Assembly: GCF_900115175.1 (NCBI RefSeq)
Contig: NZ_FOYV01000002.1
Coordinates: forward strand, 297,444-361,443
DNA: 64,000 nucleotides
Source of the DNA: Marinobacter gudaonensis
GTDB taxonomy: Bacteria; Pseudomonadota; Gammaproteobacteria; Pseudomonadales; Oleiphilaceae
Reading direction: 5' to 3'
Shown here: piece after piece, positions 50,099 to 58,880 of the stretch
Layout of the letters: every line of letters begins with the position of its first letter
How positions within the stretch are numbered: position 1 is the stretch's first letter
Translations under genes and position numbers: made by a program
The notes under the pieces: model-generated
Databases searched by the model: none
Told to the model about the DNA's origin: nothing
What the model saw: only the letters and a program-made list of their open reading frames with translations

Positions 50099-51970
50099 AT
50101 GATAAAGATCCGCGTTCATCATCGAGCCCTGACCAGCCTTTTAACCGCGGTCCTTCTATCCGCCGGTTGTGCCAGCGTGAACCTTGACTCACACATCGCC
50201 CAGACCGCAAACGAGGCCCTTCAGCTGGCCGGTAACGAAGACAACTTGGAAACCGCCCAGGCTTACCTGCTCCGGATTGCCAGCCGATTCCAGGATCAGG
50301 GCAATCACGCGGCCGCACGAACACTACTGCAGAGCGATCAACTGGCGCAACCAGCACCGGCCCTTGCCGGCCAGAAGCAACTGCTCGCCATGGCAAGCGC
50401 CGTCGCGCTGGAAGACAGGGCGTGGGCGAAACAGCTCACCACAAACCTGTCGCCTGCCGATTTTGTTGATTATCCCGCCAACCTGATCGCCAGGGCCGCC
50501 AATCTTCAGGCTGATACCTACCTGCTCGCAGACAAACCCCTGCCTGCAGCCAACACCCTGATGGTTCTGGCCCAGACCGACACTTCCGCTGATGCCCAGA
50601 AGATTCACAACCGGATCTGGTCGCTCCTGAAGAAGGTACCCGATGAGGGACTGGCGTCTTCTTCGGCCGAAGCACTGGGCTATGAAGTCCAGGGATGGCT
50701 CGAACTGGCCAGCCTGGTCCGGGCTCCCGACGTGAGCATCGACGAGCAGGGCCGCATCATCAGGAACTGGCAGAATAACTGGCCGGGGCACCCGGCAGCC
50801 CAGGTGCTGCCCTCCGAACTTCGTTTGATTGCAAGTCTTGCCGCAAGCAGGCCCGAGAGAATTGCACTGGCCCTGCCCATGCAGGGCCCGCTGGCAACTG
50901 CGGGCAAGGCTATACGGGATGGGTTCCTGGCGGCCTACTACCTGGACCAATCGGCAGATCTGGGGGAGACCGACATCCGGATTTTCGATACGTCTGAGAC
51001 CTCCTTCGCTGATCTGTACCAGCAGCTGTCCCGGCAGAACATTGACCTGATTGTTGGCCCCCTGGAAAAGGATGCCCTGGCGCAACTTGGCAACATGAAC
51101 ACATTGCCGGTGCCCGCCCTCGGCCTCAACTACCTGCCCGCCAACATTCAGCCACCGGAGGGTCTGTACCAGTTCGGCCTTTCAGCAGAAGATGAAGCCC
51201 GCCAGATCGCCGATCGTTTGGCTGCCAAAGATCTGCAGCAGGTATTGGTTCTCATTCCCCAAGGCGAGTGGGGTGACCGGGTGGAGGCCGCACTGCTTGA
51301 GCGGATGAGCGCTCATGGCGGCACAGCCCTGGACATTGAGCGCTTTTTCCGGGAGGACAACCTTCGCGCCGTAACCGCGGACCTGCTGGGCATTACCGTG
51401 TCCCGGGACAGGGCCATTCAGGTGGAACGAACCATCGGCATGGACGTGGAGTTCGAACCGCGCCGCCGGCAGGATGCCGACGCCATCGTGATGGTGGCGG
51501 AGCCTACCATTGCCCGCCAGTTCAAACCGCTTTTTGCCTTTTACTTTGGCGGCGATCTGCCGGTCTATTCCCCATCCATCGTGTATGAAGGCTCTCCGGC
51601 GCCGGGCCGGGACAGAGACCTCAATGGCGTAGTCTTCACGGACATTCCCTGGGTCCTTGGCCCTGAGAACGAACTTCGTAAACGGGCCACCGATCTGCTG
51701 TCGTCAACCCGCGGGCAACCGGGCCGGCTGTTCGCCATGGGCGCCGATGCCTGGCAACTAAGCAAACGGCTGCCGCTACTGAGGCAGGTTGAAAGCGCGT
51801 CCATTGCCGGGCATACAGGCATCCTTACCATGACCCGCGAAGGCAGCATTCACCGGGAACAACTCTGGGCGCAGTTCCAGGACGGCGTTCCGGTACGGCT
51901 TCCGGATCCCGTCACCGAAGAGCCGGACACCAGCGAAAATCCTGAGGCAAGCTTGCCCCTGCCAAACTGA
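50099..51970 (+). CDS. lpoA: Penicillin-binding protein activator LpoA
   Basis: Outer-membrane lipoprotein that stimulates PBP1a. The ATG at 50099 gives 623 residues with a signal peptide and lipobox LSAGC (Cys24); an ORF extension upstream would destroy the signal peptide. The N-terminal TPR-like region (about 30-250) is followed by a periplasmic-binding-protein-like domain (about 255-600; ALPMQGPLATAGKAIRDGFLAAY). It starts a lpoA-yraN-diaA group as in E. coli. Confidence 0.94.
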   Translation: MIKIRVHHRALTSLLTAVLLSAGCASVNLDSHIAQTANEALQLAGNEDNLETAQAYLLRIASRFQDQGNHAAARTLLQSDQLAQPAPALAGQKQLLAMASAVALEDRAWAKQLTTNLSPADFVDYPANLIARAANLQADTYLLADKPLPAANTLMVLAQTDTSADAQKIHNRIWSLLKKVPDEGLASSSAEALGYEVQGWLELASLVRAPDVSIDEQGRIIRNWQNNWPGHPAAQVLPSELRLIASLAASRPERIALALPMQGPLATAGKAIRDGFLAAYYLDQSADLGETDIRIFDTSETSFADLYQQLSRQNIDLIVGPLEKDALAQLGNMNTLPVPALGLNYLPANIQPPEGLYQFGLSAEDEARQIADRLAAKDLQQVLVLIPQGEWGDRVEAALLERMSAHGGTALDIERFFREDNLRAVTADLLGITVSRDRAIQVERTIGMDVEFEPRRRQDADAIVMVAEPTIARQFKPLFAFYFGGDLPVYSPSIVYEGSPAPGRDRDLNGVVFTDIPWVLGPENELRKRATDLLSSTRGQPGRLFAMGADAWQLSKRLPLLRQVESASIAGHTGILTMTREGSIHREQLWAQFQDGVPVRLPDPVTEEPDTSENPEASLPLPN

Positions 51971-51996
51971 CGTTCAGCAAGAGAGGATCAAAGGCC

Positions 51997-52362
51997 ATGG
52001 ATGGCAACAGAACCCTGGGCAACCATTTCGAGGGAGTGGCGGCGCGCTACCTGGAACGCAAGGGCGTTAAACTGCTTGAGCGCAACGTGTATAACCGCGG
52101 GGGCGAGATCGACCTGATTGGACAGGATGGCGATACGCTGGTTTTCTTTGAGGTCCGGTACCGCGGCCAGGGACACCTTGTGGACCCGGCAAGCTCCATC
52201 AACCACGCCAAGCAACAACGACTGGTTCGGGCCGCCTCGTTTTACCTCCACAGGCACGGACTCTGGGACCGGGTAGCACGAATCGACGTCATTGCGATAA
52301 CCCCCGGAACCGTCAGCAAATACCGGGTACAATGGATCCGGAACGCAATCCTGGCAGCATGA
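51997..52362 (+). CDS. yraN: YraN/UPF0102 family endonuclease-like protein
   Basis: The 121-residue protein of the UPF0102 family has a restriction-endonuclease-like core: GNHFEGVAARYLERKG, GGEIDLIGQDGDTLVFFEVRYR and the tail region KQQRLVRAASFYL. The acidic and EVR residues fit a nuclease motif, but activity has not been shown for this protein. Position between lpoA and diaA matches E. coli yraN. Confidence 0.92.
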   Translation: MDGNRTLGNHFEGVAARYLERKGVKLLERNVYNRGGEIDLIGQDGDTLVFFEVRYRGQGHLVDPASSINHAKQQRLVRAASFYLHRHGLWDRVARIDVIAITPGTVSKYRVQWIRNAILAA

Positions 52363-52372
52363 AGTAAGTACC

Positions 52373-52963
52373 ATGACCGACACCGAACATCAGATCAATC
52401 AATGGTTCGCCAGCCATATGGAGCACACCGCACAGGCAGCCAGCAGCACCGCTCCAGCTATTGAGGGGGTTGCCAACGCGTTTGTGGCCACTTTGCTTCA
52501 GGATGGCAAGATCATCACCTGTGCCAACGGCAATGCCAATATCCTGGCCCAATATTTCTGCACAGCGCTGCTCAATCGGTTTGACCAGGACCGCCCGGCA
52601 CTGCCTGCCCTGAACCTCGGAGCAGACGCCACAACCTACTCCGCGATCTGTCGCGACAACCGCTTCAATGACACTTTCTCACGCCAGGTTCGTGCCATCG
52701 GCAAACCCGGCGACCTGCTCTTCGTGATCGTCGACGATGGCCACAAGGCCAACCTGATTCAGGCCATCCAGGCAGCCCACGACCGGGAAATGAACGTGGT
52801 CGTACTGAGTGCCCGGGAAAAGTCCGACATTACCTCACTCCTGCATCCGGAGGATCACGAGATCGCACTCAATAACCTGAGCCCGTCAGAGGCCTCCCCG
52901 CTTCTGTTGCTCATTATCAACGCACTGTGCGGACTTATCGACAGCAAACTTTTCGGGGGCTAA
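52373..52963 (+). CDS. diaA: DnaA initiator-associating protein / SIS domain phosphosugar protein
   Basis: The 196-residue single-SIS-domain protein resembles GmhA and DiaA. Gene order (lpoA-yraN-diaA) favours DiaA, which in E. coli binds DnaA and promotes timely initiation at oriC. The SIS fold is shown by GKIITCANGNANILAQYFCTALLN and GDLLFVIVDDGHKANLIQAIQAA. GmhA activity cannot be excluded from sequence. Confidence 0.87.
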   Translation: MTDTEHQINQWFASHMEHTAQAASSTAPAIEGVANAFVATLLQDGKIITCANGNANILAQYFCTALLNRFDQDRPALPALNLGADATTYSAICRDNRFNDTFSRQVRAIGKPGDLLFVIVDDGHKANLIQAIQAAHDREMNVVVLSAREKSDITSLLHPEDHEIALNNLSPSEASPLLLLIINALCGLIDSKLFGG

Positions 52964-52964
52964 C

Positions 52965-52994
52965 AAAAAAGCCAGCGTGTGCTGGCTTTTTTCG
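52965..52994. terminator. Bidirectional terminator between diaA and sspB
   Basis: The stem GCCAGC (52971-52976) / GCTGGC (52981-52986) has a 4-base loop and is flanked by six A and six T. It can end both convergent genes. Confidence 0.9.
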
Positions 52995-53008
52995 GGCTCT
53001 TTCTGGAT

Positions 53009-53443
53009 CTACTTGACCACTTTCAGGGTCGGCCTTCCGGAAGGACGCTCCTCACCACCATTCGGCGTATCCGATTCACGTTCACGCCCGGTTCCATCTG
53101 GGTCAGGGGAGCCCGGCTCACTGCCAAACACCATACCTTCGCCATTTTCCTTGGCGTAGATTGCCATGACAGCCTGCAACGGAATGAACACCTGCATGGG
53201 AACGCCGCCGAAACGAGCGCTGAATTCCAGGGCGCCGTTGCCAATCACCAGTCCACGGACCGCACCCGGGCTGATATTCAGGACTATCTGCCCGTTCGCC
53301 ACATGCTCCGTCGGGACCTGTACACCCTGTACACCGGCGTCGACAACGATATAGGGAGTGCAGTCGTTATCGAGAATCCATTCATTGAAGGCCCGCACCA
53401 GGTACGGACGACTGGACGTCATGGTGTGCTTGCTCTCTACCAC
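53009..53443 (-). CDS. sspB: ClpXP protease specificity-enhancing factor
   Basis: Adaptor that delivers ssrA-tagged proteins to ClpXP. A GTG at 53443 with AGGAGA six bases upstream gives 144 residues; an ATG at 53422 would give the shorter MTSSRPYLVRAFNEWIL. The body matches E. coli SspB: VQVPTEHVANGQIVLNISPGAVRGL and NGALEFSARFGGVPMQVFIPL. The C-terminal tail RPTLKVVK is the ClpX-binding module. It follows sspA on the same strand. Confidence 0.95.
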   Translation of the reverse strand: MVESKHTMTSSRPYLVRAFNEWILDNDCTPYIVVDAGVQGVQVPTEHVANGQIVLNISPGAVRGLVIGNGALEFSARFGGVPMQVFIPLQAVMAIYAKENGEGMVFGSEPGSPDPDGTGRERESDTPNGGEERPSGRPTLKVVK

Positions 53444-53481
53444 TGCCACTCTCCTGCTCCGGCTGGCGATGCCTCGATCAA

Positions 53482-54111
53482 TCAGCTGCGAATGTCTTCT
53501 TCCAGATCAGACAGGCTTGCCTTGAAGCCCTCTCGGCCAAAGATACTGTCCATATATTTCTGCACCGGCTTCGCCTGCTTCTCGGTCAACTCGATACCCA
53601 GTGCCGGCAAGCGCCACAGAATCGGAGCAATGCAGCAATCGACGATGGTGAATTCCTCAGACAGGAAAAACGGCATCTCACCAAACAGGGGAGCCGTCGC
53701 CAGGAGGCTTTCCTTCAATTCCTTGCGGGCCGCCTCCGAAGCCTTGGCCGTCGGTTGCGCCAGAATCTGATCAACCAGGCCACACCAGTCTTTCTGGATC
53801 CGATGAATCATCAGACGACTGTTCGCGCGCGCCACCGGGTAAACCGGAAGAAGCGGGGGGTGGGGAAATCGCTCGTCGAGGTATTCCATCATGATGTTGG
53901 GCTCGTAGAGCACCAGATCACGGTCCACCAGGGTCGGAAGGGCATTGTACGGATTCAGATCGGCCAGCTCGCCCGGCGGGTTGTCAGGATCCACGTCCAC
54001 GATATCGACAGTAACACCCTTCTCGGCCAGCACGATACGCACCCTGTGGCTGTAATGGCTGGCAGGATCCGAGAAAAACGTCATTGATGACCGCTTGGTC
54101 ACAACGCCCAT
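53482..54111 (-). CDS. sspA: Stringent starvation protein A
   Basis: Glutathione-S-transferase-fold protein that binds RNA polymerase and modulates stress transcription. The 209 residues include [57 protein letters not shown], the stretch that resembles E. coli SspA almost residue by residue. The catalytic GST residue is absent, as expected. It is the upstream member of a two-gene sspA-sspB group. Confidence 0.97.
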   Translation of the reverse strand: MGVVTKRSSMTFFSDPASHYSHRVRIVLAEKGVTVDIVDVDPDNPPGELADLNPYNALPTLVDRDLVLYEPNIMMEYLDERFPHPPLLPVYPVARANSRLMIHRIQKDWCGLVDQILAQPTAKASEAARKELKESLLATAPLFGEMPFFLSEEFTIVDCCIAPILWRLPALGIELTEKQAKPVQKYMDSIFGREGFKASLSDLEEDIRS

Positions 54112-54149
54112 AGAACTACCTCACGAGTAAACAAACCGAAATGATCCTG

Positions 54150-54189
54150 AAAAACGCAAAAATCCAGCGGGCCGGTTATTGCCCGCTGG
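54150..54189 (-). terminator. Terminator after petABC
   Basis: On the minus strand a perfect 9-bp stem CCAGCGGGC / GCCCGCTGG (54189-54181 with 54172-54164) with an 8-base loop is followed by ATTTTTGCGTTTTT. Confidence 0.8.
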
Positions 54190-54219
54190 AACTCAGGGAC
54201 GGGGATTATACCCTATTTC

Positions 54220-54975
54220 TCAGTGTACGTCCTTCCAGTACTCACGATTGAGCAGGTAGGCGAAGACGAAGAAAATAGCGACGAAAATGAGAACAAAAAT
54301 CCCCAGGCGCTCGCGCTCCAGCTTGACCGGGTCGCCCATGTAGGACATGAAGTTGGTCAGGTCGTACATGGCCTGGTCAAACTCCGCGCCAGACATGGTG
54401 CCTTCGATGGCATACTCCGGACACACGTCGGCGTTGTTGATGTTGCCACTGAGCGGCTCCACGGAGGCCTCAACGCCAATGTTCGGTTTCACCGCACACA
54501 GACCCTGCATGCTGACCATCACATGGGGCATACCGACATTCGGGAACACCACGTTGTTGACACCCAGGGGACGGCTTTCGTCCTTGTAGAAACCACGCAG
54601 ATACGAGTACACCCAGGCTTCACCGCGCAGGCGGGTCTCAAGCGTCAGATCAGGTGGCGGCGCACCAAACCAGTCGGCCGCCATTTCTTTCTTCATGGAG
54701 TTCTTCATCAACTCGCCGATCTTGGCGCCGGTGAAGATCAGGTTTTCCTCGTACAGCTCGTCCGGGATATCCAGATCTTCGGCCACACGCTTGTAGCGGG
54801 CGAACTCCATGGAATGGCATCCCATGCAGTAGTTGGTGAACAGGGCCGCGCCCCTCTGGAGAGAGGCGTCGTCTGAATGATCCGCCTCGAATTTATCCAG
54901 CGGAACCGACGACCCTGCTGCCAGCGAGAGAGCCGGCAGGATTGCGATGAAAAGACCAAATATCAGCTTTCTCAT
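54220..54975 (-). CDS. petC: Ubiquinol--cytochrome c reductase, cytochrome c1
   Basis: Haem-c subunit of the bc1 complex; carries electrons from the Rieske centre to cytochrome c. The 251 residues begin with a signal peptide (1-20). The haem-binding motif CMGCH (about 51-55) and the distal Met in VFPNVGMPHVMVS are seen. A C-terminal anchor (FVLIFVAIFFVFAYLLN) holds the protein in the membrane. The start is fused to the petB stop (TAATG). Confidence 0.97.
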   Translation of the reverse strand: MRKLIFGLFIAILPALSLAAGSSVPLDKFEADHSDDASLQRGAALFTNYCMGCHSMEFARYKRVAEDLDIPDELYEENLIFTGAKIGELMKNSMKKEMAADWFGAPPPDLTLETRLRGEAWVYSYLRGFYKDESRPLGVNNVVFPNVGMPHVMVSMQGLCAVKPNIGVEASVEPLSGNINNADVCPEYAIEGTMSGAEFDQAMYDLTNFMSYMGDPVKLERERLGIFVLIFVAIFFVFAYLLNREYWKDVH

Positions 54976-56207
54976 TACCCTGTCACCCTCTCTGGAACTG
55001 GCTTGGTTTTCTCCATGCGCGTGTAGAACGGCATGAGAATAAAGTAGAGGAAGTAAAGCACGGTCAGGATCTGGGCGACCGCGGTACGACCGGCGGTAGC
55101 AGGTACCAGCCCCAGGTAGCCGAGCACCACGAAGCTCACTACAAAGATCGCCAGCGCAATACGACTCATCCAGCCCTTGTAGCGCATGGAGCGTACCGGG
55201 CTCTTGTCCAGCCAGGGCAGAACAAACAGGATTGCAATCGCGCCGCCCATGACCACGACACCCCAGAATTTGGCAGGGAGGCCGAACAGATCGACAGTAA
55301 CCGCACGAAGCATCGCGTAGAACGGCGTGAAATACCAGACCGGGGCAATGTGCTCAGGCGTCTTCAGAGGGTTCGCAGGCTCAAAGTTGGGCTTCTCGAT
55401 GAACAGCCCGCCACCTTCCGGGAAGAAGAACACTACGATAAAGAAGATGAAGAAGAACACGCCCACACCCAGCAGGTCGTGAACCGTGTAGTACGGATGA
55501 AACGGGATACCGTCTTTGGGTATGCCATTCTCGTCCTTGTTCTTCTTGATATCGATACCGTCAGGGTTGTTCGAACCCACTTCGTGCAGAGCCAGGATAT
55601 GCAGAACCACCAGACCAAGCAGAACGATGGGCAGGGCCACCACGTGCAGGGCGAAGAAGCGGTTCAGCGTAATACCCGAGATCAGATAGTCACCACGAAT
55701 CCAGAGCGACAGATCTTCCCCGATAACCGGAATGGCACCGAACAGGTTAACGATAACCTGGGCACCCCAGTAGGACATCTGGCCCCAGGGCAGCAGGTAA
55801 CCCATGAAGGCCTCAGCCATGAGGATCAGGTAAATCAACATGCCGAAGATCCAGATCAGCTCACGGGGCTTCTGATAGGAGCCGTACATCAGGCCGCGGA
55901 ACATGTGGAGATAGACCACGATGAAGAAAGCAGATGCGCCCGTGGAGTGCAGATAACGGAGCAACCAACCCCACTGAACGTCACGCATGATGTACTCCAC
56001 GGAGGCGAAGGCGCCTTCCGCAGTCGGGTTGTAGCTCATGGTCAGCCAGATGCCGGTAACCAGCTGGTTAACCAGTACCAGCATGGCCAGAGAGCCAAAG
56101 AAGTACCACATGTTGAAGTTCTTCGGCGCGTAATACTTGCCGACGTGCTTGTTCCAGGCGTCAACGACCGGCAGACGTTCATCCACCCAGTTAATGAACT
56201 TGTTCAT
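54975..56207 (-). CDS. petB: Ubiquinol--cytochrome c reductase, cytochrome b
   Basis: Di-haem membrane subunit that oxidises ubiquinol. The 410 residues include about eight transmembrane helices; helices B and D carry the paired haem-ligand histidines (LLRYLHSTGASAFFIVVYLHMFRGL and RFFALHVVALPIVLLGLVVLHILALH, quoted in part). The PEWY-type Qo motif reads APVWYFTPFYAMLR here, so PVWY in place of PEWY. The coding sequence is fused at both ends (TAATG) to petA and petC. Confidence 0.96.
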   Translation of the reverse strand: MNKFINWVDERLPVVDAWNKHVGKYYAPKNFNMWYFFGSLAMLVLVNQLVTGIWLTMSYNPTAEGAFASVEYIMRDVQWGWLLRYLHSTGASAFFIVVYLHMFRGLMYGSYQKPRELIWIFGMLIYLILMAEAFMGYLLPWGQMSYWGAQVIVNLFGAIPVIGEDLSLWIRGDYLISGITLNRFFALHVVALPIVLLGLVVLHILALHEVGSNNPDGIDIKKNKDENGIPKDGIPFHPYYTVHDLLGVGVFFFIFFIVVFFFPEGGGLFIEKPNFEPANPLKTPEHIAPVWYFTPFYAMLRAVTVDLFGLPAKFWGVVVMGGAIAILFVLPWLDKSPVRSMRYKGWMSRIALAIFVVSFVVLGYLGLVPATAGRTAVAQILTVLYFLYFILMPFYTRMEKTKPVPERVTG

Positions 56208-56800
56208 TACGCAGCCTCCGGATCAAGACCAATGGTCAGGGTGTCGTCATCGTCGTAACGGTATGGCGGCACTTCGAGGTTCAACGGCGCAGGCTGCGCT
56301 TCATAGACCCGGCCAGCCAGATCGTACTTGGAACCGTGGCAGGGACAGAACAGACCGCCCAGCCAGTCTTCGCCCAGGTCTTCAGGTGACACTTCCGGAC
56401 GGTAGCTGGGCACGCAACCGAGGTGAGTACAGAGCCCGACGAGCACTGCGATTTCCGGCTTGAGCGCTCGGTAGATTCCGTCAATGTATGGCGGCTGCTG
56501 AGGCGCTTCCGACTGAGGGTCTTTGACTTCCTCATTCAGCTTCTCGATGTTCTCAAGCATGGTATCGGTTCGGCGGATGATCCAGACCGGCTTACCGCGC
56601 CACTCGACCGTAATCTGCTGACCGGGCTCAATCTTGCTGACATTGACGGTTACCGGTGCACCGGCTGCTTCCGCTTTTGCGCTGGGGTTCCAGGACCCCA
56701 GAAACGGAACCGCCGCACCGACGACGCCCGCTCCACCTACCACAGACGTAGCACCGATCAAAAACCGGCGCCGGCCCTGGCTAACGTCGCCATTACTCAT
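56207..56800 (-). CDS. petA: Ubiquinol--cytochrome c reductase, Rieske iron-sulfur subunit
   Basis: The 197-residue Rieske protein has a twin-arginine-type leader (GRRRFLIGATSVVGG) that also forms the membrane anchor. The 2Fe-2S cluster is bound by CTHLGC and CPCHGS, both complete. It is the first gene of petABC. Upstream is a perfect inverted repeat beside a possible promoter. Confidence 0.97.
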   Translation of the reverse strand: MSNGDVSQGRRRFLIGATSVVGGAGVVGAAVPFLGSWNPSAKAEAAGAPVTVNVSKIEPGQQITVEWRGKPVWIIRRTDTMLENIEKLNEEVKDPQSEAPQQPPYIDGIYRALKPEIAVLVGLCTHLGCVPSYRPEVSPEDLGEDWLGGLFCPCHGSKYDLAGRVYEAQPAPLNLEVPPYRYDDDDTLTIGLDPEAA

Positions 56801-56895
56801 TATGGTTTTCTCCCATCAGGCGATGCTACAGCCCGCAGAACCGCCGGCACGTGCATCTTAAAGGACTTCACAACCCAAAAATATAAGCGCCCAAA

Positions 56896-56912
56896 TGGTA
56901 ATGAAATTACCA
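56896..56912. promoter_or_regulatory. 17-bp palindrome upstream of petA
   Basis: A perfect 7-bp inverted repeat, TGGTAAT-GAA-ATTACCA, lies about 100 bp upstream of petA. On the minus strand a TATATT -10-like box follows 10 bp downstream (56884-56879 region), with no clear -35. The palindrome could be an operator controlling the bc1 operon; the binding protein is not known. Confidence 0.4.
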
Positions 56913-56991
56913 GGGGCTTACAAGTCGGAAAGCCCCGGCAAGACGCCCACTCCCTGCGCCATGTCAATTCGGGAACCAACCGGCAAGGCAT

Positions 56992-57022
56992 AAAAAAACC
57001 CGACCGGAGGGGTCGGGTTTTT
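56992..57022. terminator. Terminator after rplM-rpsI
   Basis: The stem CCCGACC (56999-57005) / GGTCGGG (57011-57017) has a 5-base loop, with seven A before and five T after. It ends the leftward ribosomal protein operon. Confidence 0.9.
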
Positions 57023-57041
57023 CGGTTCTGCACCAGCGTGA

Positions 57042-57434
57042 TTAACGCTTGGAGTACTGAGGACGCTTACGCGCCTTGCGCAGACCCACTTTCTTACGCT
57101 CGACTTCACGGGCGTCACGGGTAACGTAACCCGCTTTGCGCAGAGCCGGACGCAGGGTTTCGTCGTAGTCCATCAGAGCGCGGGTCAGACCGTGGCGAAT
57201 AGCGCCGGCCTGGCCACTGATACCACCACCCTTCACAGTGATGTTGATATCGAAACGATCGGTGGACTCGGCAACCACGAGCGGTTGACGAACGATCATG
57301 CGCAGGGTCTCACGACCGAAAAAGTCTTCGATGGAGCGACCATTGATAGAGATGTTACCGCTTCCCGGCTTGATGAAAACCCGAGCCGTGGATGTCTTGC
57401 GGCGACCAGTACCGTAATTTTGTGCTACAGACAT
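57042..57434 (-). CDS. rpsI: 30S ribosomal protein S9
   Basis: Ribosomal protein near the P-site. The 130 residues begin [20 protein letters not shown] and end KRPQYSKR, the conserved C-terminal tail that reaches the tRNA anticodon. Length is as expected. It is 12 bp after rplM and ends at a strong terminator. Confidence 0.99.
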   Translation of the reverse strand: MSVAQNYGTGRRKTSTARVFIKPGSGNISINGRSIEDFFGRETLRMIVRQPLVVAESTDRFDINITVKGGGISGQAGAIRHGLTRALMDYDETLRPALRKAGYVTRDAREVERKKVGLRKARKRPQYSKR

Positions 57435-57446
57435 ATCCGCCTTCCG

Positions 57447-57875
57447 TTAAATGTCGAGTTCTTTGGGCTGCTGGGCTGCGTGAGGATGCTCAGCGCCGGC
57501 ATAGATTTTCAGCTTCTTGAACATGGCGCGGCCGAGCGGGCCCTTCGGAAGCATGCCTTTCACAGACTTCTGGATGATTTGCTCGGGTGCCTTGTCGACC
57601 AGCTTCTCGAAGTTGATGGATTTGATTCCACCGGGAAAGCCGGTATGGCTGTAATACATCTTGTCAGATGCTTTTTTGCCGGTAACCCGCACCTGGCTCG
57701 CATTGATCACAACAATGTAATCGCCGGTGTCTACGTGAGGGGTGTACTCAGGCTTATGCTTGCCCCGCAGACGAAGGGCGATTTCGGTTGACAGACGACC
57801 CAGCGTCTTGCCGGCTGCGTCTACAACGTACCAGTCACGTTTTACTGTTTCTGGTTTCGCACTCAGAGTCTTCAT
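57447..57875 (-). CDS. rplM: 50S ribosomal protein L13
   Basis: Early-assembling large-subunit protein that also represses its own operon in E. coli by binding its leader RNA. The 142 residues match E. coli L13 in length, with [44 protein letters not shown], quoted in part, and [14 protein letters not shown]. The leader of about 135 bases is long enough for such autoregulation. Confidence 0.99.
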   Translation of the reverse strand: MKTLSAKPETVKRDWYVVDAAGKTLGRLSTEIALRLRGKHKPEYTPHVDTGDYIVVINASQVRVTGKKASDKMYYSHTGFPGGIKSINFEKLVDKAPEQIIQKSVKGMLPKGPLGRAMFKKLKIYAGAEHPHAAQQPKELDI

Positions 57876-58020
57876 GATTCCGCCTTGAACGCTATATAAG
57901 AAACGTTAAAAACCGCCACCGGTAAATGCAAGGCATCCGGAGGAGGTTCCATACCTGTATGTTGCGCTGCCATCATTCGGGGCTGAGATAATGACATCGC
58001 CTTGAAAAGCCAGGGCGCGA

Positions 58021-58049
58021 AGTATACTCGAACCACCCGGGAAAACCAA
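58021..58049 (-). promoter_or_regulatory. rplM-rpsI promoter
   Basis: On the minus strand TTGGTT (58049-58044) and TATACT (58026-58021) are 17 bp apart. The start of transcription near 58014 gives a leader of about 138 bases before rplM. Confidence 0.7.
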
Positions 58050-58069
58050 CCCCGCGCCACACTGTTTCG

Positions 58070-58855
58070 TTATTCACTTATCCACACGCCGGGCCAACCA
58101 TACAGGCGGCACGCGTTGTCGATCAGAGCCCGGGCCAGGACGTCCTCGGGCTCTGGCCGGAGGTCCGCGAGCGCCCGGAAAATTTGCGTCAGATACACAG
58201 GGGAATTGCGCCCCTTTTTCACTCCCTCCGGCGCCATATCGGGGGCGTCGGTTTCAAGCACCAGGCAGTCCAGAGGTAGCCCGGCAACCGTCTCCCGGGT
58301 CTTACGGGCCCGTGAATGGGTAATCACGCCTCCAATGCCGATAAAGCACCCCAGATCGGCCAGCTTGCCGGCCTGTTCCTTGCTGCCCGAAAATCCGTGG
58401 ATCAACGCACGACCGGACCAATGACGCTGCCTTAGACAACCGTGAATTTCGTCATGGGTTTTGACCGAATGCACCACCAGTGGCAGCGCAAGTTCCGAGG
58501 CCAGTTCGATCTGCGCCTCAAACCAGGGCCACTGCTCGTCAAGATTGCCATGTAAACGGTCCAGACCACACTCACCCACGGCCACGCACTCCTCAGGCCG
58601 CGCTATCAGCTGTCGGCGTAGCTCGGCGAGGTCGTCGTCACCGTGTTCAGCAACGAACCAGGGATGAATGCCCAGGCAGTAGTAAAGACCGTCATAGCCT
58701 TTTGCAGTATCCCGCACCCGCCCCCAGTCCGGCCGCCGAACACCGGGTATGACCAGGCGGCTCATACCCTGGGCGCGAGCGGCATCCAGTTCCGCAGCGC
58801 GGCAGTCGTCGAAGCGGGGAAAGTCGAAATGGCAATGGGCGTCGATCAACTCCAT
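58070..58855 (-). CDS. TatD-family metal-dependent hydrolase (YjjV-like)
   Basis: Likely nuclease of the TatD family; the E. coli neighbour of prfC is yjjV. The ATG at 58855, five bases after GGAGG, gives 261 residues starting MELIDAHCHFDFPRF. Metal ligands are seen in DAHCHFD, GECGLDRL, VVHSVKTHDE, IHGFSGSKEQAGKL and ETDAPDM. A GTG two codons earlier overlaps the ribosome site and is unlikely. Confidence 0.95.
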   Translation of the reverse strand: MELIDAHCHFDFPRFDDCRAAELDAARAQGMSRLVIPGVRRPDWGRVRDTAKGYDGLYYCLGIHPWFVAEHGDDDLAELRRQLIARPEECVAVGECGLDRLHGNLDEQWPWFEAQIELASELALPLVVHSVKTHDEIHGCLRQRHWSGRALIHGFSGSKEQAGKLADLGCFIGIGGVITHSRARKTRETVAGLPLDCLVLETDAPDMAPEGVKKGRNSPVYLTQIFRALADLRPEPEDVLARALIDNACRLYGWPGVWISE

Positions 58856-58880
58856 GGTCACCTCCCTGCCCCCGGTGCTC

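Noticed and set aside
51997..52362. EVR in place of EVK in YraN as a mutated nuclease site
   Set aside because: Arg at this position is common in the family as far as I recall, and other motif residues are intact.
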